Assembly (NCBI GenBank): GCA_938084575.1
Contig: CALKFG010000002.1
Coordinates: forward strand, 62,001-126,000
Origin: an uncultured Hyphomonadaceae bacterium
GTDB lineage: Bacteria; Pseudomonadota; Alphaproteobacteria; Caulobacterales; Hyphomonadaceae
Length of the DNA: 64,000 nt
Reading direction: 5' to 3'
Shown one piece after another: positions 17,350 to 27,760 of this stretch (the stretch's first letter is position 1; the number at the start of each line of letters is the position of its first letter). Under the pieces are notes generated by a model that was not told the origin of the DNA, made no database searches, and saw only the letters and a list, made by a program, of their open reading frames with translations. The position numbers and the translations under genes are program-made.

Positions 17350-19173
17350 TCAGGCCTTTTTTTGCGGCGCCATACGAATATTCAGTTCCCGCAGCTGCTC
17401 ATCGCGCACCGGCGAGGGCGCCTGCATCATCAGGTCCCGGGCCTGCTGGTTCATCGGGAACAACGTCACATCCCGAATATTCTCGGCATCCGCCAGCAAC
17501 ATAACCATGCGGTCCACCCCGGGTGCGATTCCGCCATGCGGGGGGGCCCCGAAGCGAAACGCGTTCAGCATGCCGCCAAACTCGGCCTCGACCACTTCAG
17601 CGCCATACCCGGCGATCTCAAAGGCCTTCAGCATGATGTCAGGACGATGGTTCCGTATGGCCCCGGACGACAATTCGATCCCGTTACAGACGATGTCATA
17701 CTGATAGGCTTTCAGCGCCAGTTGCGCGTCAGCAGTTTCAGCGCCCTGCAGAGCCTCCATGCCCCCTTGCGGCATCGAAAACGGATTGTGGCTGAAATCC
17801 ACCTTCTTATTGTCCTCGTCCCACTCGAACATGGGGAAATCGACAATCCAGCAGAACCGGAAAATACCGGGCTCCACCAGTCCCAGCTCCTGTCCGATCC
17901 GGTTGCGCGCAGCGCCCTGAAGCCGCTCCGCATCGCCTTTTTTCCCGGCGGCAAAGAACAAGGCATCACCAGCCGCAATCCCGGCCTGCCCGGCCAGCGC
18001 CAGAAGGGCTTCCGGTGAGAAGAATTTGGCGATAGGGCCAGTTGCGGTCAAACTGCCATCCTGATCGACGAAACGCATATAGCCGAGCCCCGGCGCCTGC
18101 ATGTCTTTTTTGGCCCAATTGTCCATTTTGTCGAAGAAGCTGCGGGGCTGATCGGCTGTCTGTGGAGCGGGGATAGCCCGAACAATGCCGCCCCCCTCGA
18201 CGATTTTTCGGAACACACCCAGGGTGACGTCCTCACGGGTCACGATATCGGACACATCCGAGCAGATGATCGGAATGCGCAGGTCTGGCTTGTCAGAGCC
18301 GTATTTCAGCATCGCGTCGGCATAGGGAATGCGGGGAAACGGGCCCTCGGGAACGACCCGCCCCTTCCCCTGCCAGTCGGCGAACTCTTCGAACACGCCT
18401 CGCATGACAGGTTCAATCGCCTGAAAGACATCTTCCTGGGTCACAAAGCTCATCTCAACATCGAGCTGGTAAAACTCACCGGGGGACCGATCGGCCCGCG
18501 CATCTTCGTCCCGGAAACAGGGGGCAATCTGAAAATAGCGATCAAAGCCGGACACCATGAGCAATTGCTTGAATTGCTGGGGCGCCTGAGGCAGCGCATA
18601 AAATTCGCCGGGATGAAGACGGCTGGGGACCAGGAAGTCACGCGCGCCCTCTGGGCTGGAAGCCGTCAGGATCGGTGTCTGGAATTCGGTGAACCCCTGA
18701 CCCACCATACGGCTACGAATTGACGCGATAACGTCGGACCGCAGCACCATATTGGCGTGCAGGGTTTCCCGCCTGAGGTCCAGATACCGATAACGCAAAC
18801 GAATATCTTCAGGATAATCCGGCTCGCCAAAAACCGGCAGCGGCAGCTCCGCGGCTTCCGACTGGACCATGGCTCCGGCAGCGACGATCTCAATCTCTCC
18901 CGTCTCCAGATTAGGATTAACCAGAGTCTCCTCGCGCGCCACAACCCGACCCTCGATCGTCAGAACGCTTTCGGCCCTCAAATGGTCGACAATGTCAAAG
19001 CCCGGAGCGCCGGGATTGAAAACAATCTGGGTCAGCCCGAAATGATCTCTCAAATCGAGGAACAGGACTCCGCCATGATCCCGTCGGCGATGCAACCAGC
19101 CGGACAGCTTGACGGTCTGGCCGACATCGGACTTGCGCAGTTCGCCGCAATTATGGGTGCGATAGGCGTGCAT
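17350..19173 (-). CDS. aspS: Aspartyl-tRNA synthetase, probably non-discriminating
   Basis: A 607-residue bacterial-type class II synthetase with an OB-fold anticodon domain, the catalytic core ([25 protein letters not shown] region, GGIAPGVDR motif 3), and an inserted GAD domain. Residue 33 is His in RRRDHGG, where discriminating E. coli AspRS has Leu. This His marks enzymes that also charge tRNA-Asn. The companion Gly position is Thr here (EETLVN), so the call is not complete. GatA, GatB and GatC in this window would convert Asp-tRNA-Asn to Asn-tRNA-Asn. Start 19173 has GGAG 6 bases upstream. Confidence 0.95.
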   Translation of the reverse strand: MHAYRTHNCGELRKSDVGQTVKLSGWLHRRRDHGGVLFLDLRDHFGLTQIVFNPGAPGFDIVDHLRAESVLTIEGRVVAREETLVNPNLETGEIEIVAAGAMVQSEAAELPLPVFGEPDYPEDIRLRYRYLDLRRETLHANMVLRSDVIASIRSRMVGQGFTEFQTPILTASSPEGARDFLVPSRLHPGEFYALPQAPQQFKQLLMVSGFDRYFQIAPCFRDEDARADRSPGEFYQLDVEMSFVTQEDVFQAIEPVMRGVFEEFADWQGKGRVVPEGPFPRIPYADAMLKYGSDKPDLRIPIICSDVSDIVTREDVTLGVFRKIVEGGGIVRAIPAPQTADQPRSFFDKMDNWAKKDMQAPGLGYMRFVDQDGSLTATGPIAKFFSPEALLALAGQAGIAAGDALFFAAGKKGDAERLQGAARNRIGQELGLVEPGIFRFCWIVDFPMFEWDEDNKKVDFSHNPFSMPQGGMEALQGAETADAQLALKAYQYDIVCNGIELSSGAIRNHRPDIMLKAFEIAGYGAEVVEAEFGGMLNAFRFGAPPHGGIAPGVDRMVMLLADAENIRDVTLFPMNQQARDLMMQAPSPVRDEQLRELNIRMAPQKKA

Positions 19174-19306
19174 GGTGGGCTCCATTCGGGGCATTCAGGA
19201 CCGCGGCTTTAGGCGATGCAGGGGCAGGATTGTCAAGGGTCGGGATCAGCGGGAATTGCGAGGGCAGCTTAACCTGGCTTCAATCTGGTGCGGGCATAAG
19301 CCTATC

Positions 19307-21073
19307 ATGACCTCGCTACCCGACCGTCCCAACCCCGCCCTGCCCGACAGAGACCTGGCTGGTCGCCTGCGCACACCCGCCGCGGCAGCAGACCCCCAGA
19401 CCCGACCGACCGACATTGGCCATGTGATCGCGTGTGACGGCACCAAGGCTGTAATTGCCGCACTGTCGGACCCCCGGGACGATTTGGAACCGGCCTGGGC
19501 AGTGGGCCAGATGATTACCATTACGGTCGATACGCGGCGCCTAATCGGCCTGTTGTTCAAGGTTGAGGCCGATCAGGGGGTCTGGACCCATGAGAGCACC
19601 AACCGCCTGATCCTGTCCGTTGAGCTGAACGGCGAAATCGGATGTGACGACAACGGCCTCTACGCCTTCTCCAGCGGCATGTCGGTCTATCCGCGAATCG
19701 GCGCCCCGGCCCACCGGATGTGTGAGGAAGACCTGCTCACAATCTACCGCGCCCGCCACGAGACCACCATGCCCATCGGCGTCCTCAGCCAGGCGCGTGA
19801 CATTCCGGCGCTGGTGTCGACCGATGCTCTGCTGTCGCGCCATTTCGCAGTGGTCGGGACCACGGGGACCGGGAAATCCACCGCGATATCGATGATCCTG
19901 CACAAGATTGCAGAGCAGAAACCCGACCAGCGTATCCTGATCCTCGACCCCCATAATGAATATCGTGAGGCCTTCGGGGACAAGGCCCATACGATTACGG
20001 TCGATACACTCGACCTCCCATTCTGGCTTTTGACGCTTGAAGAGTTCGCCCGGATTGTGTTCCGGGGCGAGCCGCCCGGGGGTGAAGATCTCGATATCCT
20101 GCGGGAAATGATTCCGCGGGCCAAAGCGATTTACAGAGACGGTGCTTCCGGTCGCATGTTGCGCAAGCCCGGCGGCACAGGCCCCGCTCTCACCTCCGAC
20201 ACACCGGTTCCCTACAGGATCGCCGACCTCATCCAGCTGCTCGACGAGGATATTGGATCGCTGGACGGGGCGCGCCGACGGCTGGCTACGCGTCAGCTCA
20301 AGGCGCGGTTCGATGCGGTGGTGACTGACCCGCGCTTTGATTTTCTGTTCGGATCGCGGGATGCCTCTGATCGGATGAGTGCCTTTCTCGGAACCGTGTT
20401 TCGCGTACCGATTGAGCAACAGCAGATCACAGTCTTCGAAATGTCGGGGATCCCCTCGGAAGTGGTGGATTCGATCGTGTCGGTGCTGTGCCGCCTGGCC
20501 TTCGACCTGGCCCTGGCCAGCCATAGCCGGGTCCGTACCTTGGTCGTGTGCGAGGAGGCTCACCGGTATATTCCGACAGAACCGGACAACGCCTTCGCAC
20601 CCACCCGGGCGGCAATTTCAAGGATCGCCAAGGAAGGGCGCAAATATGGTGTGTCGCTGGGTATCGTCACCCAGCGCCCGCATGAACTCGACCCGACCAT
20701 CCTGTCGCAATGCAACACGATTTTTGCCCTGCGGCTGGGCAATGATGCCGACCAGGACGTGATCCGCCGCGCGATCGCCAATGGCTCGCGGTCGGCCGTG
20801 GCCTTTTTGTCTTCTCTTGCTGACCGGGAATGCATCGCTTTCGGCAAGGCCGTCTCAACGCCGATGCGGATGCGGTTCCATCATGTCGGCCGCGCGGCGC
20901 GACCGACCAGCCAACAGGCCCGCACCTCTTCCGGGGCCGCTGGGTCAGGCGTTTCCATGCACCAGATTGTTGCGCAGTTGCGCCGGGAACGCGCGCCCGA
21001 CCCCGACACCGGATCCGGGGCAAATCCCGGCTCGTCCTTTCAGATCGACGCCCGGCGGCTGGGTCCGGTATAA
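19307..21073 (+). CDS. HerA-like (DUF87) ATPase
   Basis: A 588-residue P-loop ATPase. The N-terminal HAS-barrel-like region is followed by Walker A GTTGTGKST (about 184-192), a Walker B-like LVVCEEAHRY near 430-440, and the sensor region VTQRPHELDPTILSQC. This is the HerA/FtsK superfamily, hexameric DNA translocases. Stand-alone alphaproteobacterial members are uncharacterised. No NurA nuclease is adjacent. The start ATG 19307 has no evident ribosome site; the track extends 45 residues further, antisense to the aspS leader, and is rejected. The C-terminal 60 residues are Ser/Pro/Arg-rich and probably disordered. Confidence 0.85.
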   Translation: MTSLPDRPNPALPDRDLAGRLRTPAAAADPQTRPTDIGHVIACDGTKAVIAALSDPRDDLEPAWAVGQMITITVDTRRLIGLLFKVEADQGVWTHESTNRLILSVELNGEIGCDDNGLYAFSSGMSVYPRIGAPAHRMCEEDLLTIYRARHETTMPIGVLSQARDIPALVSTDALLSRHFAVVGTTGTGKSTAISMILHKIAEQKPDQRILILDPHNEYREAFGDKAHTITVDTLDLPFWLLTLEEFARIVFRGEPPGGEDLDILREMIPRAKAIYRDGASGRMLRKPGGTGPALTSDTPVPYRIADLIQLLDEDIGSLDGARRRLATRQLKARFDAVVTDPRFDFLFGSRDASDRMSAFLGTVFRVPIEQQQITVFEMSGIPSEVVDSIVSVLCRLAFDLALASHSRVRTLVVCEEAHRYIPTEPDNAFAPTRAAISRIAKEGRKYGVSLGIVTQRPHELDPTILSQCNTIFALRLGNDADQDVIRRAIANGSRSAVAFLSSLADRECIAFGKAVSTPMRMRFHHVGRAARPTSQQARTSSGAAGSGVSMHQIVAQLRRERAPDPDTGSGANPGSSFQIDARRLGPV

Positions 21074-21124
21074 ATGCTGGCAATTCTTCTCGTCAGACAG
21101 GGCAAAAACCGCTAGGTCCAGCTG

Positions 21125-22291
21125 ATGGAAGCCAACACTATCGAACCCATACTTGACCAGGCCGCCCTTGATGCGGCCTGTGAGCGCCTGTCTGAAGGTG
21201 CGTTTCTCTGCGTCGACACTGAATTTCACCGGGAACGGACCTACTGGCCCGAGCTCTGCCTGATCCAGGTGTCATGCGAAGGTTATGAAGTCATCGTCGA
21301 CCCGCTCAGCGAGCGGCTGGACCTGTCACCCCTGCTGGCGCTGATCGCCGACGAAAGCCGCGTCAAGGTTTTTCATGCCGCCCGCCAGGACATGGAAATC
21401 TTCACCCGCATGCTCGGTGCCCCGCCCAGCCCGGTATTTGACACCCAGATCGCCGCTATGGCGCTGGGCCTTGGCGACTCGGTCTCGTATGACAATCTGA
21501 TCCAACGGGTGCTCAAGCGCCGCCTCGACAAATCCAGCCAGTTTACCGACTGGAAAAGGCGGCCCCTGACTGACAAGCAATTGTCCTATGCCCTCGGCGA
21601 TGTGACACATCTGCGCGATGCCTATCTCAGCATGAAAGCGCAGTTGGAAGACTCGGGCCGGCTGAGCTGGATTGAGGATGAAATGGCGGCGCTGTGCGAT
21701 CCGGCGCTTTACAATACAGAGCCGCGGCTTGCCTGGCAGCGCCTGAAGCTGCGCAAACCGCAGAAGGATTATGCCGCGGTGTTCGCATCTGTCGCTGCCT
21801 GGCGGGAACAGATGGCCCAGGACATGGACCGGCCCCGTCGGCGGATCCTGAAAGATGACGCCATTCAGGAAATTGCCGATCAGAAACCGACATCCGAACA
21901 GGCCTTTGAACGTCTGCGTGCTGTGCCCAAGGGATTTATCCGCTCGAAATACGCCGACGGCCTGCAGGAGGCCATCCACAGAGCGCTTGAGAATGTTGAC
22001 GACTGGGCCCCTGACCTGCCGAAACGTCAGCAAAATGCAGAAATGCCCGCCGGTGCGCCGGAAATGCTCAAAGTCCTGCTCAAAGCCGTGAGTGACGAAA
22101 AGAGTGTCGTGCCGCGGCTGATTGCCAATGCGGCCGATATTGACAAGCTCGCCCGGGGCGAAACGGGCAACGACATTGCTGCCATGCAGGGATGGCGGTT
22201 CGAGCTGTTTGGTCGAAAAGCCCGGGCGCTTTTGTCAGGGCAGCTCGCTTTATCCTTTCAGGACGGAACGGTCCGACTGTTCGAACTCTAG
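21125..22291 (+). CDS. rnd: Ribonuclease D
   Basis: A 388-residue 3'-5' exoribonuclease that trims tRNA and other structured RNA ends. The DEDDy catalytic motifs are visible: CVDTEFHRE, FHAARQDMEIF, and YALGDVTHLRDAY with its catalytic Tyr and Asp. An HRDC-type C-terminal half follows. It lies 51 bases after the HerA-like gene on the same strand. Its stop is shared with the convergent ppx stop in the tetranucleotide ctag. Confidence 0.94.
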   Translation: MEANTIEPILDQAALDAACERLSEGAFLCVDTEFHRERTYWPELCLIQVSCEGYEVIVDPLSERLDLSPLLALIADESRVKVFHAARQDMEIFTRMLGAPPSPVFDTQIAAMALGLGDSVSYDNLIQRVLKRRLDKSSQFTDWKRRPLTDKQLSYALGDVTHLRDAYLSMKAQLEDSGRLSWIEDEMAALCDPALYNTEPRLAWQRLKLRKPQKDYAAVFASVAAWREQMAQDMDRPRRRILKDDAIQEIADQKPTSEQAFERLRAVPKGFIRSKYADGLQEAIHRALENVDDWAPDLPKRQQNAEMPAGAPEMLKVLLKAVSDEKSVVPRLIANAADIDKLARGETGNDIAAMQGWRFELFGRKARALLSGQLALSFQDGTVRLFEL

Positions 22292-23760
22292 CTTCTCGCC
22301 GCCGTTCGAAGACTGGATTTGCGTCCGATCAGGCCAGCCAGCTGCCGAAGCCGTCTGCGCACCGTCTCCGACACCATTTCATGATCGTCGGCCCGGACGA
22401 CCAGGGTCAGGTCGCCCGCCGTCCGCTCGAGGCAAGCCCGCCCCAAAAGCCGCCCGGAGCGTCCGGAAAAGGCCCCGCCCAGGCGCATCGCCGTGCCGAG
22501 AATTTCAGCCCGGTTGCGGGCTTTCTCCGACACCAGCGATGCCAGATCGGGAGGCAGGACAAATTTCGAGGAATAGCGATACGCCACAGCCAGCGCCGTC
22601 AACACACGCTGCTCTGGCCGAAGGGCCGGTATAGGGGCCCGCAGGACCTGGTCGAACACCAGCTCCGCGCGATGGTCCGGATGCATGCGCGCACCGGAAT
22701 CCGCCATCAGGCAGGCGGCCCGCACCAGAGCCAGGTCAATTTTCAGCCCCTCTGTCACCGGCGCAATAAAATCGACCAGAGCCTGACCGAAAGCCCGGCT
22801 CGGCTCCGAAAGGCGCAGATATAGCCCGATCGTGTCCACCAGCCCCTGCTCCGCATCCAGATGCAGCGCATCCATGACAATGCCCTCCCGCAGACCATAG
22901 GCCGAGATCGTCACCTCTGACTGGCCGGCCCGGTACAGCACGCCCTCGAGGACCAGGGCGGCATGAAGCAGACTGCGATACCGTCGCTTCGCGACCTGCT
23001 GCAGCTGCAACCGGACCGTTTTATCCGTGCGGGCGGTCTGTGCCGCCTCAATAATATGGCTGAGATCATCGCGGGTCAGCCGGGAGGCATGGATGACCCC
23101 CAAAGGATAGCCGGTCAGCATGGTGTTGATGGCGGCCAGGTTCCGCCAGGCCCCGCCGACGGCATAAAGCTGTCCCTTCTCCAGTGGCAACAGGGCCGAC
23201 GCTGAGACCACTTTGCGGATGGCCTTTGCCCGTTTGCCAAGTGCCAGCTGGTCATCATCGCTGCGCGCAAGCGGCCCCAGGGCATAGGTTTCGCCGCCAT
23301 CGGACACGTCAGCCCCAACCCGGCACAATTCGAGGCTGGAGCCGCCCAGGTCGGCGACGACACCTTCGGCACCGGGCAGACCAAGCGCCACGCCGCGGGC
23401 CGACAGGCGGCCCTCCTCAAGCCCGGACAGGATCGACACCTCGACGCCCAGCACCTGCTCGGCGGCGCGGCGAAACGCATCGCCGTCTTCGGCATCGCGC
23501 ACCGCCGCAGTCGCCACGGCATACACCTTCTGGATCCCGAAGCTCGCCAGAATGGCCTGAAACCGGCGAAACGTCTCGAGCGCCAGGCTGACCCCATCGG
23601 GATGGAGACGCCCGGTCCGGCCAACATCCGCCCCGAGGGCGGCCATTGTCTTCTCATTGAAAAAAGGCAGCAAGGCGGCCCCGGCCCGCTCATAGATGAC
23701 CATTCGAACCGAATTCGAACCGACATCAATCACCGCCACTTTCTCGATGCGGCCCGTCAT
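22288..23760 (-). CDS. ppx: Exopolyphosphatase (Ppx/GppA family)
   Basis: A 490-residue ASKHA-fold phosphatase that releases phosphate from polyphosphate ends or hydrolyses pppGpp. Motifs: phosphate-1 VIDVGSNSVRMVIY, VATAAVRDAEDG, ILSGLEEGRLSA, the phosphate-2 VVADLGGSSLEL, and a C-terminal HD-like helical region. The ATG follows the ppk TAA directly with no gap, so the two are co-translated. Degrading and synthesising enzymes therefore share a transcript with hdaA. Confidence 0.92.
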   Translation of the reverse strand: MTGRIEKVAVIDVGSNSVRMVIYERAGAALLPFFNEKTMAALGADVGRTGRLHPDGVSLALETFRRFQAILASFGIQKVYAVATAAVRDAEDGDAFRRAAEQVLGVEVSILSGLEEGRLSARGVALGLPGAEGVVADLGGSSLELCRVGADVSDGGETYALGPLARSDDDQLALGKRAKAIRKVVSASALLPLEKGQLYAVGGAWRNLAAINTMLTGYPLGVIHASRLTRDDLSHIIEAAQTARTDKTVRLQLQQVAKRRYRSLLHAALVLEGVLYRAGQSEVTISAYGLREGIVMDALHLDAEQGLVDTIGLYLRLSEPSRAFGQALVDFIAPVTEGLKIDLALVRAACLMADSGARMHPDHRAELVFDQVLRAPIPALRPEQRVLTALAVAYRYSSKFVLPPDLASLVSEKARNRAEILGTAMRLGGAFSGRSGRLLGRACLERTAGDLTLVVRADDHEMVSETVRRRLRQLAGLIGRKSSLRTAARS

Positions 23761-25950
23761 TTACTTGCGCACGCGCCTGCGCGGCGCCAGTCGCGGCGGT
23801 TCGCTGATGACCAGCGCACTTCCCCGCCCGGACAGGCTGGGATTGGCCATGAAATAATTATGTGCACTGAAGCCGGGCATGTCGCTGCCCGGCTGGATAC
23901 GGACATAGCGTCCCTCGGCGTCCATCTCCCAGCTTTGCATATCGTCATTCAGGTTTGAAATCATGATCTGGTTCAGGACCTGGCGGTGTACGGTCGGCAC
24001 CTCAATCGGGACGAGCGCCTCGACCCGACGCTTGAGATTTCTATCCATCCAGTCCGCCGACGAGATGTAAACCCTGGCCTGGCCCGAGGGCAGCGCCGCC
24101 CCATTGGCAAAGCAGACAATTCTCGAATGTTCCAAAAACCGCCCCACCACGCTCTTGACCTGTATGGTCTCTGACAGACCCGGAACTCCCGGCCTGAGAC
24201 AGCAAATCCCCCGCACCACAAGGCGGATCGGCACCCCGGCCTGGCTGGCTTCGTACAGGGCATCAATAACATCACCATCGACCAGAGCATTCATCTTGGC
24301 CCACAGACCCGATGGCCGGCCGTCACGCGCCGCGTCTGCTTCCTTGCGAATGCCGGCGATCAGAAAATCCTCCAGTCCAACGGGGGACATCACCACTTTT
24401 TCAAGAGCGGGCGGCTCCTCCGGCGGGGCCCGGTAAGCAGTGACATAGTTGAACAGACGCCCGGCATCCCGTCCCAAAGCCGGATCAGCCGTGAAAAGCG
24501 ACAGATCGGTATACACCTTGGCCGTGATCGGGTGATAATTCCCGGTGCCAAAATGGGTGTAGGTTCTCAAGCCACCATCCTCACGCCGCACCACCAGCGA
24601 CACCTTGGCGTGGGTCTTGTAGTCGATAAATCCATACACCACCTGCACGCCCGCGCGTTCGAGATCGCGGGCCAGCCGCAGATTGGTTTCCTCATCAAAC
24701 CGGGCCTTGATCTCCACCAGGGCGGTCACATTCTTGCCTGCCTCTGCCGCCTCGATCAGGGCGCTGACAATCGGCGAGTCCAGCGTGGTGCGGTAAAGGG
24801 TCTGCTTGATGGCAATAACATCGGGATCACGCGCCGCCTGTCGGACGAACTGGACGACCACATCAAACGATTCATAAGGGTGGTGGACGAGAATATCCTT
24901 GGCGCGGATGGCCTCGAAACAATCGCCGCCCATCTCCCGGATCCGCTCCGGGAACCGCGCCTCATAAGGGGTGAACAGCAGGTCTGGCCGATCCTTCAGG
25001 ATCAGCCCGGACAGGTCTTTCATCCCCAGCAAGCCTTCCAGCAGCATCACGTCACGCGGCTCGGCATCCATTTCCCGGACGATCACATCGCGCAAGGTCT
25101 CCGGGGCATCCACATCGAAATGAATCCGGACGATCCGGCCACGGCGGCGTTGTTTCAGAAGGATTTCGAATTCCGTGATCAGGTCTTCGGATTCTTCTTC
25201 GATCTCGATGTCGCTGTCGCGCACGACCCGGAAAACACAATGCCCGGTCGACACAAAGCCAGGAAACAAGTCCGCCTGGAAATGGGCAATAATGCTCTCC
25301 AGACGCACAAGACGCATCACACCGGACTTATGATCAGGAAGACGGACGAAGCGCGACGAAAAGGCGGGCATCGGAACCAGCCCGACCATCGGCTCACCAT
25401 TGCCGGATTGCGGGCTCAGCGCGAACGCGATGGCAAATCCCAGATTTGGGATAAAGGGAAACGGATGGGCCGGGTCGACCGCCTGTGGCGTCAGGATCGG
25501 AAACACATTATTGTGAAAGTACTGATGCAGCCATTTGGCATCGGATTTGCGGATTTGATCGATACGCAGAATATCGATCCGTTCATCCTGAAGCTTGCTG
25601 CGCAGATCAATCCAGCAGACCTGCTGGCGCCGGATAAGGTCGGCAACCATAACCTCAATCTCCTCGACCTGCTGGCGGGGCGTGCGGCCATCCTGGCTGG
25701 TGCGGGTGATACCGGCTCGCAGCTGTTCCCGAAGGCCGGCATAGCGCACCATGAAAAACTCATCGAGATTACTGGCGGAGATTGACAGGAAACGCAGCCG
25801 CTCCAGCAGGGGGTGCCGGATATTGTCGGCCTCCTCAAGGACCCGAAGGTTGAACTGTAACCAGGACAGTTCGCGATTCAGAAACCGGTCACTCCCCCGA
25901 ACCGGGCTGGCCATCGTCCCCGTATCACTCTGATCCCGTGCATGTGTCAT
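23761..25950 (-). CDS. ppk: Polyphosphate kinase 1
   Basis: A 729-residue enzyme that makes polyphosphate from ATP. It carries the family N-terminal region (RELSWLQFNLRVLEEA), the motif AIKQTLYRT, and the phosphohistidine region YGFIDYKTHAKVSLVVRR followed by THFGTGNYH. The ATG overlaps the hdaA stop as ATGA. It is immediately followed by ppx. Length and motifs are complete. Confidence 0.96.
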   Translation of the reverse strand: MTHARDQSDTGTMASPVRGSDRFLNRELSWLQFNLRVLEEADNIRHPLLERLRFLSISASNLDEFFMVRYAGLREQLRAGITRTSQDGRTPRQQVEEIEVMVADLIRRQQVCWIDLRSKLQDERIDILRIDQIRKSDAKWLHQYFHNNVFPILTPQAVDPAHPFPFIPNLGFAIAFALSPQSGNGEPMVGLVPMPAFSSRFVRLPDHKSGVMRLVRLESIIAHFQADLFPGFVSTGHCVFRVVRDSDIEIEEESEDLITEFEILLKQRRRGRIVRIHFDVDAPETLRDVIVREMDAEPRDVMLLEGLLGMKDLSGLILKDRPDLLFTPYEARFPERIREMGGDCFEAIRAKDILVHHPYESFDVVVQFVRQAARDPDVIAIKQTLYRTTLDSPIVSALIEAAEAGKNVTALVEIKARFDEETNLRLARDLERAGVQVVYGFIDYKTHAKVSLVVRREDGGLRTYTHFGTGNYHPITAKVYTDLSLFTADPALGRDAGRLFNYVTAYRAPPEEPPALEKVVMSPVGLEDFLIAGIRKEADAARDGRPSGLWAKMNALVDGDVIDALYEASQAGVPIRLVVRGICCLRPGVPGLSETIQVKSVVGRFLEHSRIVCFANGAALPSGQARVYISSADWMDRNLKRRVEALVPIEVPTVHRQVLNQIMISNLNDDMQSWEMDAEGRYVRIQPGSDMPGFSAHNYFMANPSLSGRGSALVISEPPRLAPRRRVRK

Positions 25951-26630
25951 TCCGTCACTCCCTGGTCCTGCCCGGCATCAAGAACCGCCCGTGCCATCGG
26001 AACCGTCAGCGCCCGCCGCCCCCCTGCGGCCCCCGCCAGTCTGGTAACGGTTTCTTCGATTGCTTCATAGCTCAGACCCAGACGGATTATCAGATAGGCT
26101 TCAACCGCCGGCGGCAGACTCAGCGCCGATCGTGCGGCAGCCCGGTGCAGACGGGCCCGCATCAAAGGCTCATCGGGAAGCCCGAGACTGGCAATCGGTG
26201 CAGAGCGCAGCCGGGAGACGAGATCGCCGGACTGCAGACCCCAATCAGATGGCGGGGTTCGGGCCGTCATCAGGACCCGGCCCCCGAGCCTCTGGCTCGC
26301 GCTGAACAGCGTTAAAAGCCAGTCTTCCTGCCGGCAGAGATCGGCGCGATCAAGGGCCACAAATTCCCCTCCAATTTCGCTCGGGCGGGGCAGGTCCGCC
26401 CCGTCGCCGGACAGGTCGACAAAAAGCCCGCCGCAATCGGCGGCCCAGGCAATGGCCAGCGTGGTCAGGCCTGCACCCGCCGTGCCGGTCAGACAGAAGA
26501 CCGGCGCAAACCAGGCCCCAGTCCGCTTTATCGCTGCGATGATCTGGGCGTTGGCCGGCGTGATACACAGGCCGTCAAAGCCAAGTGGTGCCTCTGGAAA
26601 CCGCAACGGAAGTTGGCTGGACGTCGACAC
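25947..26630 (-). CDS. hdaA: HdaA-like DnaA-inactivation regulator with degenerate Walker A
   Basis: A 227-residue truncated DnaA/AAA+-type protein. QLPLRF at residues 6-11 fits a sliding-clamp-binding motif, as expected for Hda, which with the clamp stimulates ATP hydrolysis by DnaA to stop re-initiation. The P-loop reads GTAGAGLTT, with Leu in place of the invariant Lys; E. coli Hda also has a non-Lys residue, Arg, so the family tolerates change. GTG start with AGGAG 12 bases upstream. It lies between a DUF2066 gene and ppk, a common alphaproteobacterial order. Confidence 0.85.
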   Translation of the reverse strand: MSTSSQLPLRFPEAPLGFDGLCITPANAQIIAAIKRTGAWFAPVFCLTGTAGAGLTTLAIAWAADCGGLFVDLSGDGADLPRPSEIGGEFVALDRADLCRQEDWLLTLFSASQRLGGRVLMTARTPPSDWGLQSGDLVSRLRSAPIASLGLPDEPLMRARLHRAAARSALSLPPAVEAYLIIRLGLSYEAIEETVTRLAGAAGGRRALTVPMARAVLDAGQDQGVTE

Positions 26631-26636
26631 GTCGAT

Positions 26637-27656
26637 TTATGGCTCCTGGCGACCCGCCGCAGCGGCAGATGATAAAACCCAGCCAATTGGCTGGGCTGTG
26701 ATAATCACGCCGCGGTCGCGCAAATCGGCAATCAGCCGTTCGCCATTCCCGGCGAAGACAAAGCGCACAAGCGCCCCATCCCGGGCCACGGCGACTGTCG
26801 AGAAATCCGACACGAGGGGCGACTGAACCAGAGCCCGGCGCAGCGTATTCCACTCTGCCAGCGAGGTATAGCTGACCGTGGCCTGCAGCGCATTGCGTTC
26901 GGCCTCCCGGACAATTGAGGCCTTTTTCCAGGCATCATCGAGCCTGTGTCCGACGGCCTGAGCCGCTAGAGCGAGATCCGGCTGCGGCGCGGTCAGGCCA
27001 ATGTCCTCGACGCCGGACGCTGTCAGCGACGACAAGCGGACCTGGAAGCGGCCGGGAGCGCCGAGCAATTCGGCCAGTATGGCGCGGCGGGCGCCGTTCA
27101 TGAGAGCTTCCTGAGAGAGGTCGTCCCAGGAGCTGAATCGGGAATACCGCCCCTCCGGGCTCAACGCGAGGGGCACAAGATAGGCGGAGCCCTCCGCCTC
27201 CAGCTCAGTGTGCCAGATGGGGCCATACCCTCCCCCGGCGACGGGCACCAACAGGGCCGGCGGAGCTATCTGGTCAGTAAAGGGAATGCCCGACAGCTCG
27301 AGGAAGTCGCGCAACCGCGTCTGGCTGAACACGACGGCCAGCTCGCCCCGGTACCGCCCGGCCCCCCGGGTCTCCTGCACCACATCAACGGCCGCCGTGA
27401 GGTAATCCGCAGCGGCCTGGTCAAGGACCAGCGATTCGGCCGCGACAAGATCCTCAGGCAAGGTCAGCCGACCAATCATGTCGAAAACGCCTTCAAGTTT
27501 CGCAGCGGCAAAGGCCGCCTGCTGCGCCTCGATCACCGTTTCGGCGGTCTCATCAACCTCGATGCCGCGAATGATGAACACCTCCGGAACCTGTGCAAAG
27601 GTCAGTGGAGCAAGGCCTGACAGGGCCACAAGAGCCAGCAAAACTGTTCGAATCAT
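26637..27656 (-). CDS. DUF2066 exported protein
   Basis: A 339-residue protein with a cleavable signal peptide (TVLLALVALSGLAPLTFAQ). The mature part fits DUF2066, whose genes commonly sit beside hdaA and purM in alphaproteobacteria; function is unknown. I prefer ATG 27656 over 27665 because AAGG lies 9 bases before it, whereas it touches the upstream ATG. It is first in the DUF2066-hdaA-ppk-ppx run, with 6 bases to hdaA. It is divergent from purM across about 104 bases. Confidence 0.8.
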   Translation of the reverse strand: MIRTVLLALVALSGLAPLTFAQVPEVFIIRGIEVDETAETVIEAQQAAFAAAKLEGVFDMIGRLTLPEDLVAAESLVLDQAAADYLTAAVDVVQETRGAGRYRGELAVVFSQTRLRDFLELSGIPFTDQIAPPALLVPVAGGGYGPIWHTELEAEGSAYLVPLALSPEGRYSRFSSWDDLSQEALMNGARRAILAELLGAPGRFQVRLSSLTASGVEDIGLTAPQPDLALAAQAVGHRLDDAWKKASIVREAERNALQATVSYTSLAEWNTLRRALVQSPLVSDFSTVAVARDGALVRFVFAGNGERLIADLRDRGVIITAQPIGWVLSSAAAAGRQEP

Positions 27657-27760
27657 CGTCTTCATCCTTGTCTTGAGAGACAGTAACAAGCCACCGCCAT
27701 CAGGTGAACCGGGATTTCCCGTCTGGCCAGCGACGGGCGTGCATGCTAACGCGCCTCATC

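Noticed and set aside
19541-20563. A 340-residue minus-strand ORF opposite the HerA-like gene
   Set aside because: The plus-strand frame has Walker motifs and the reverse frame has none.
24532-25785. A 417-residue plus-strand ORF opposite ppk
   Set aside because: Reverse-frame shadow of a complete polyphosphate kinase.
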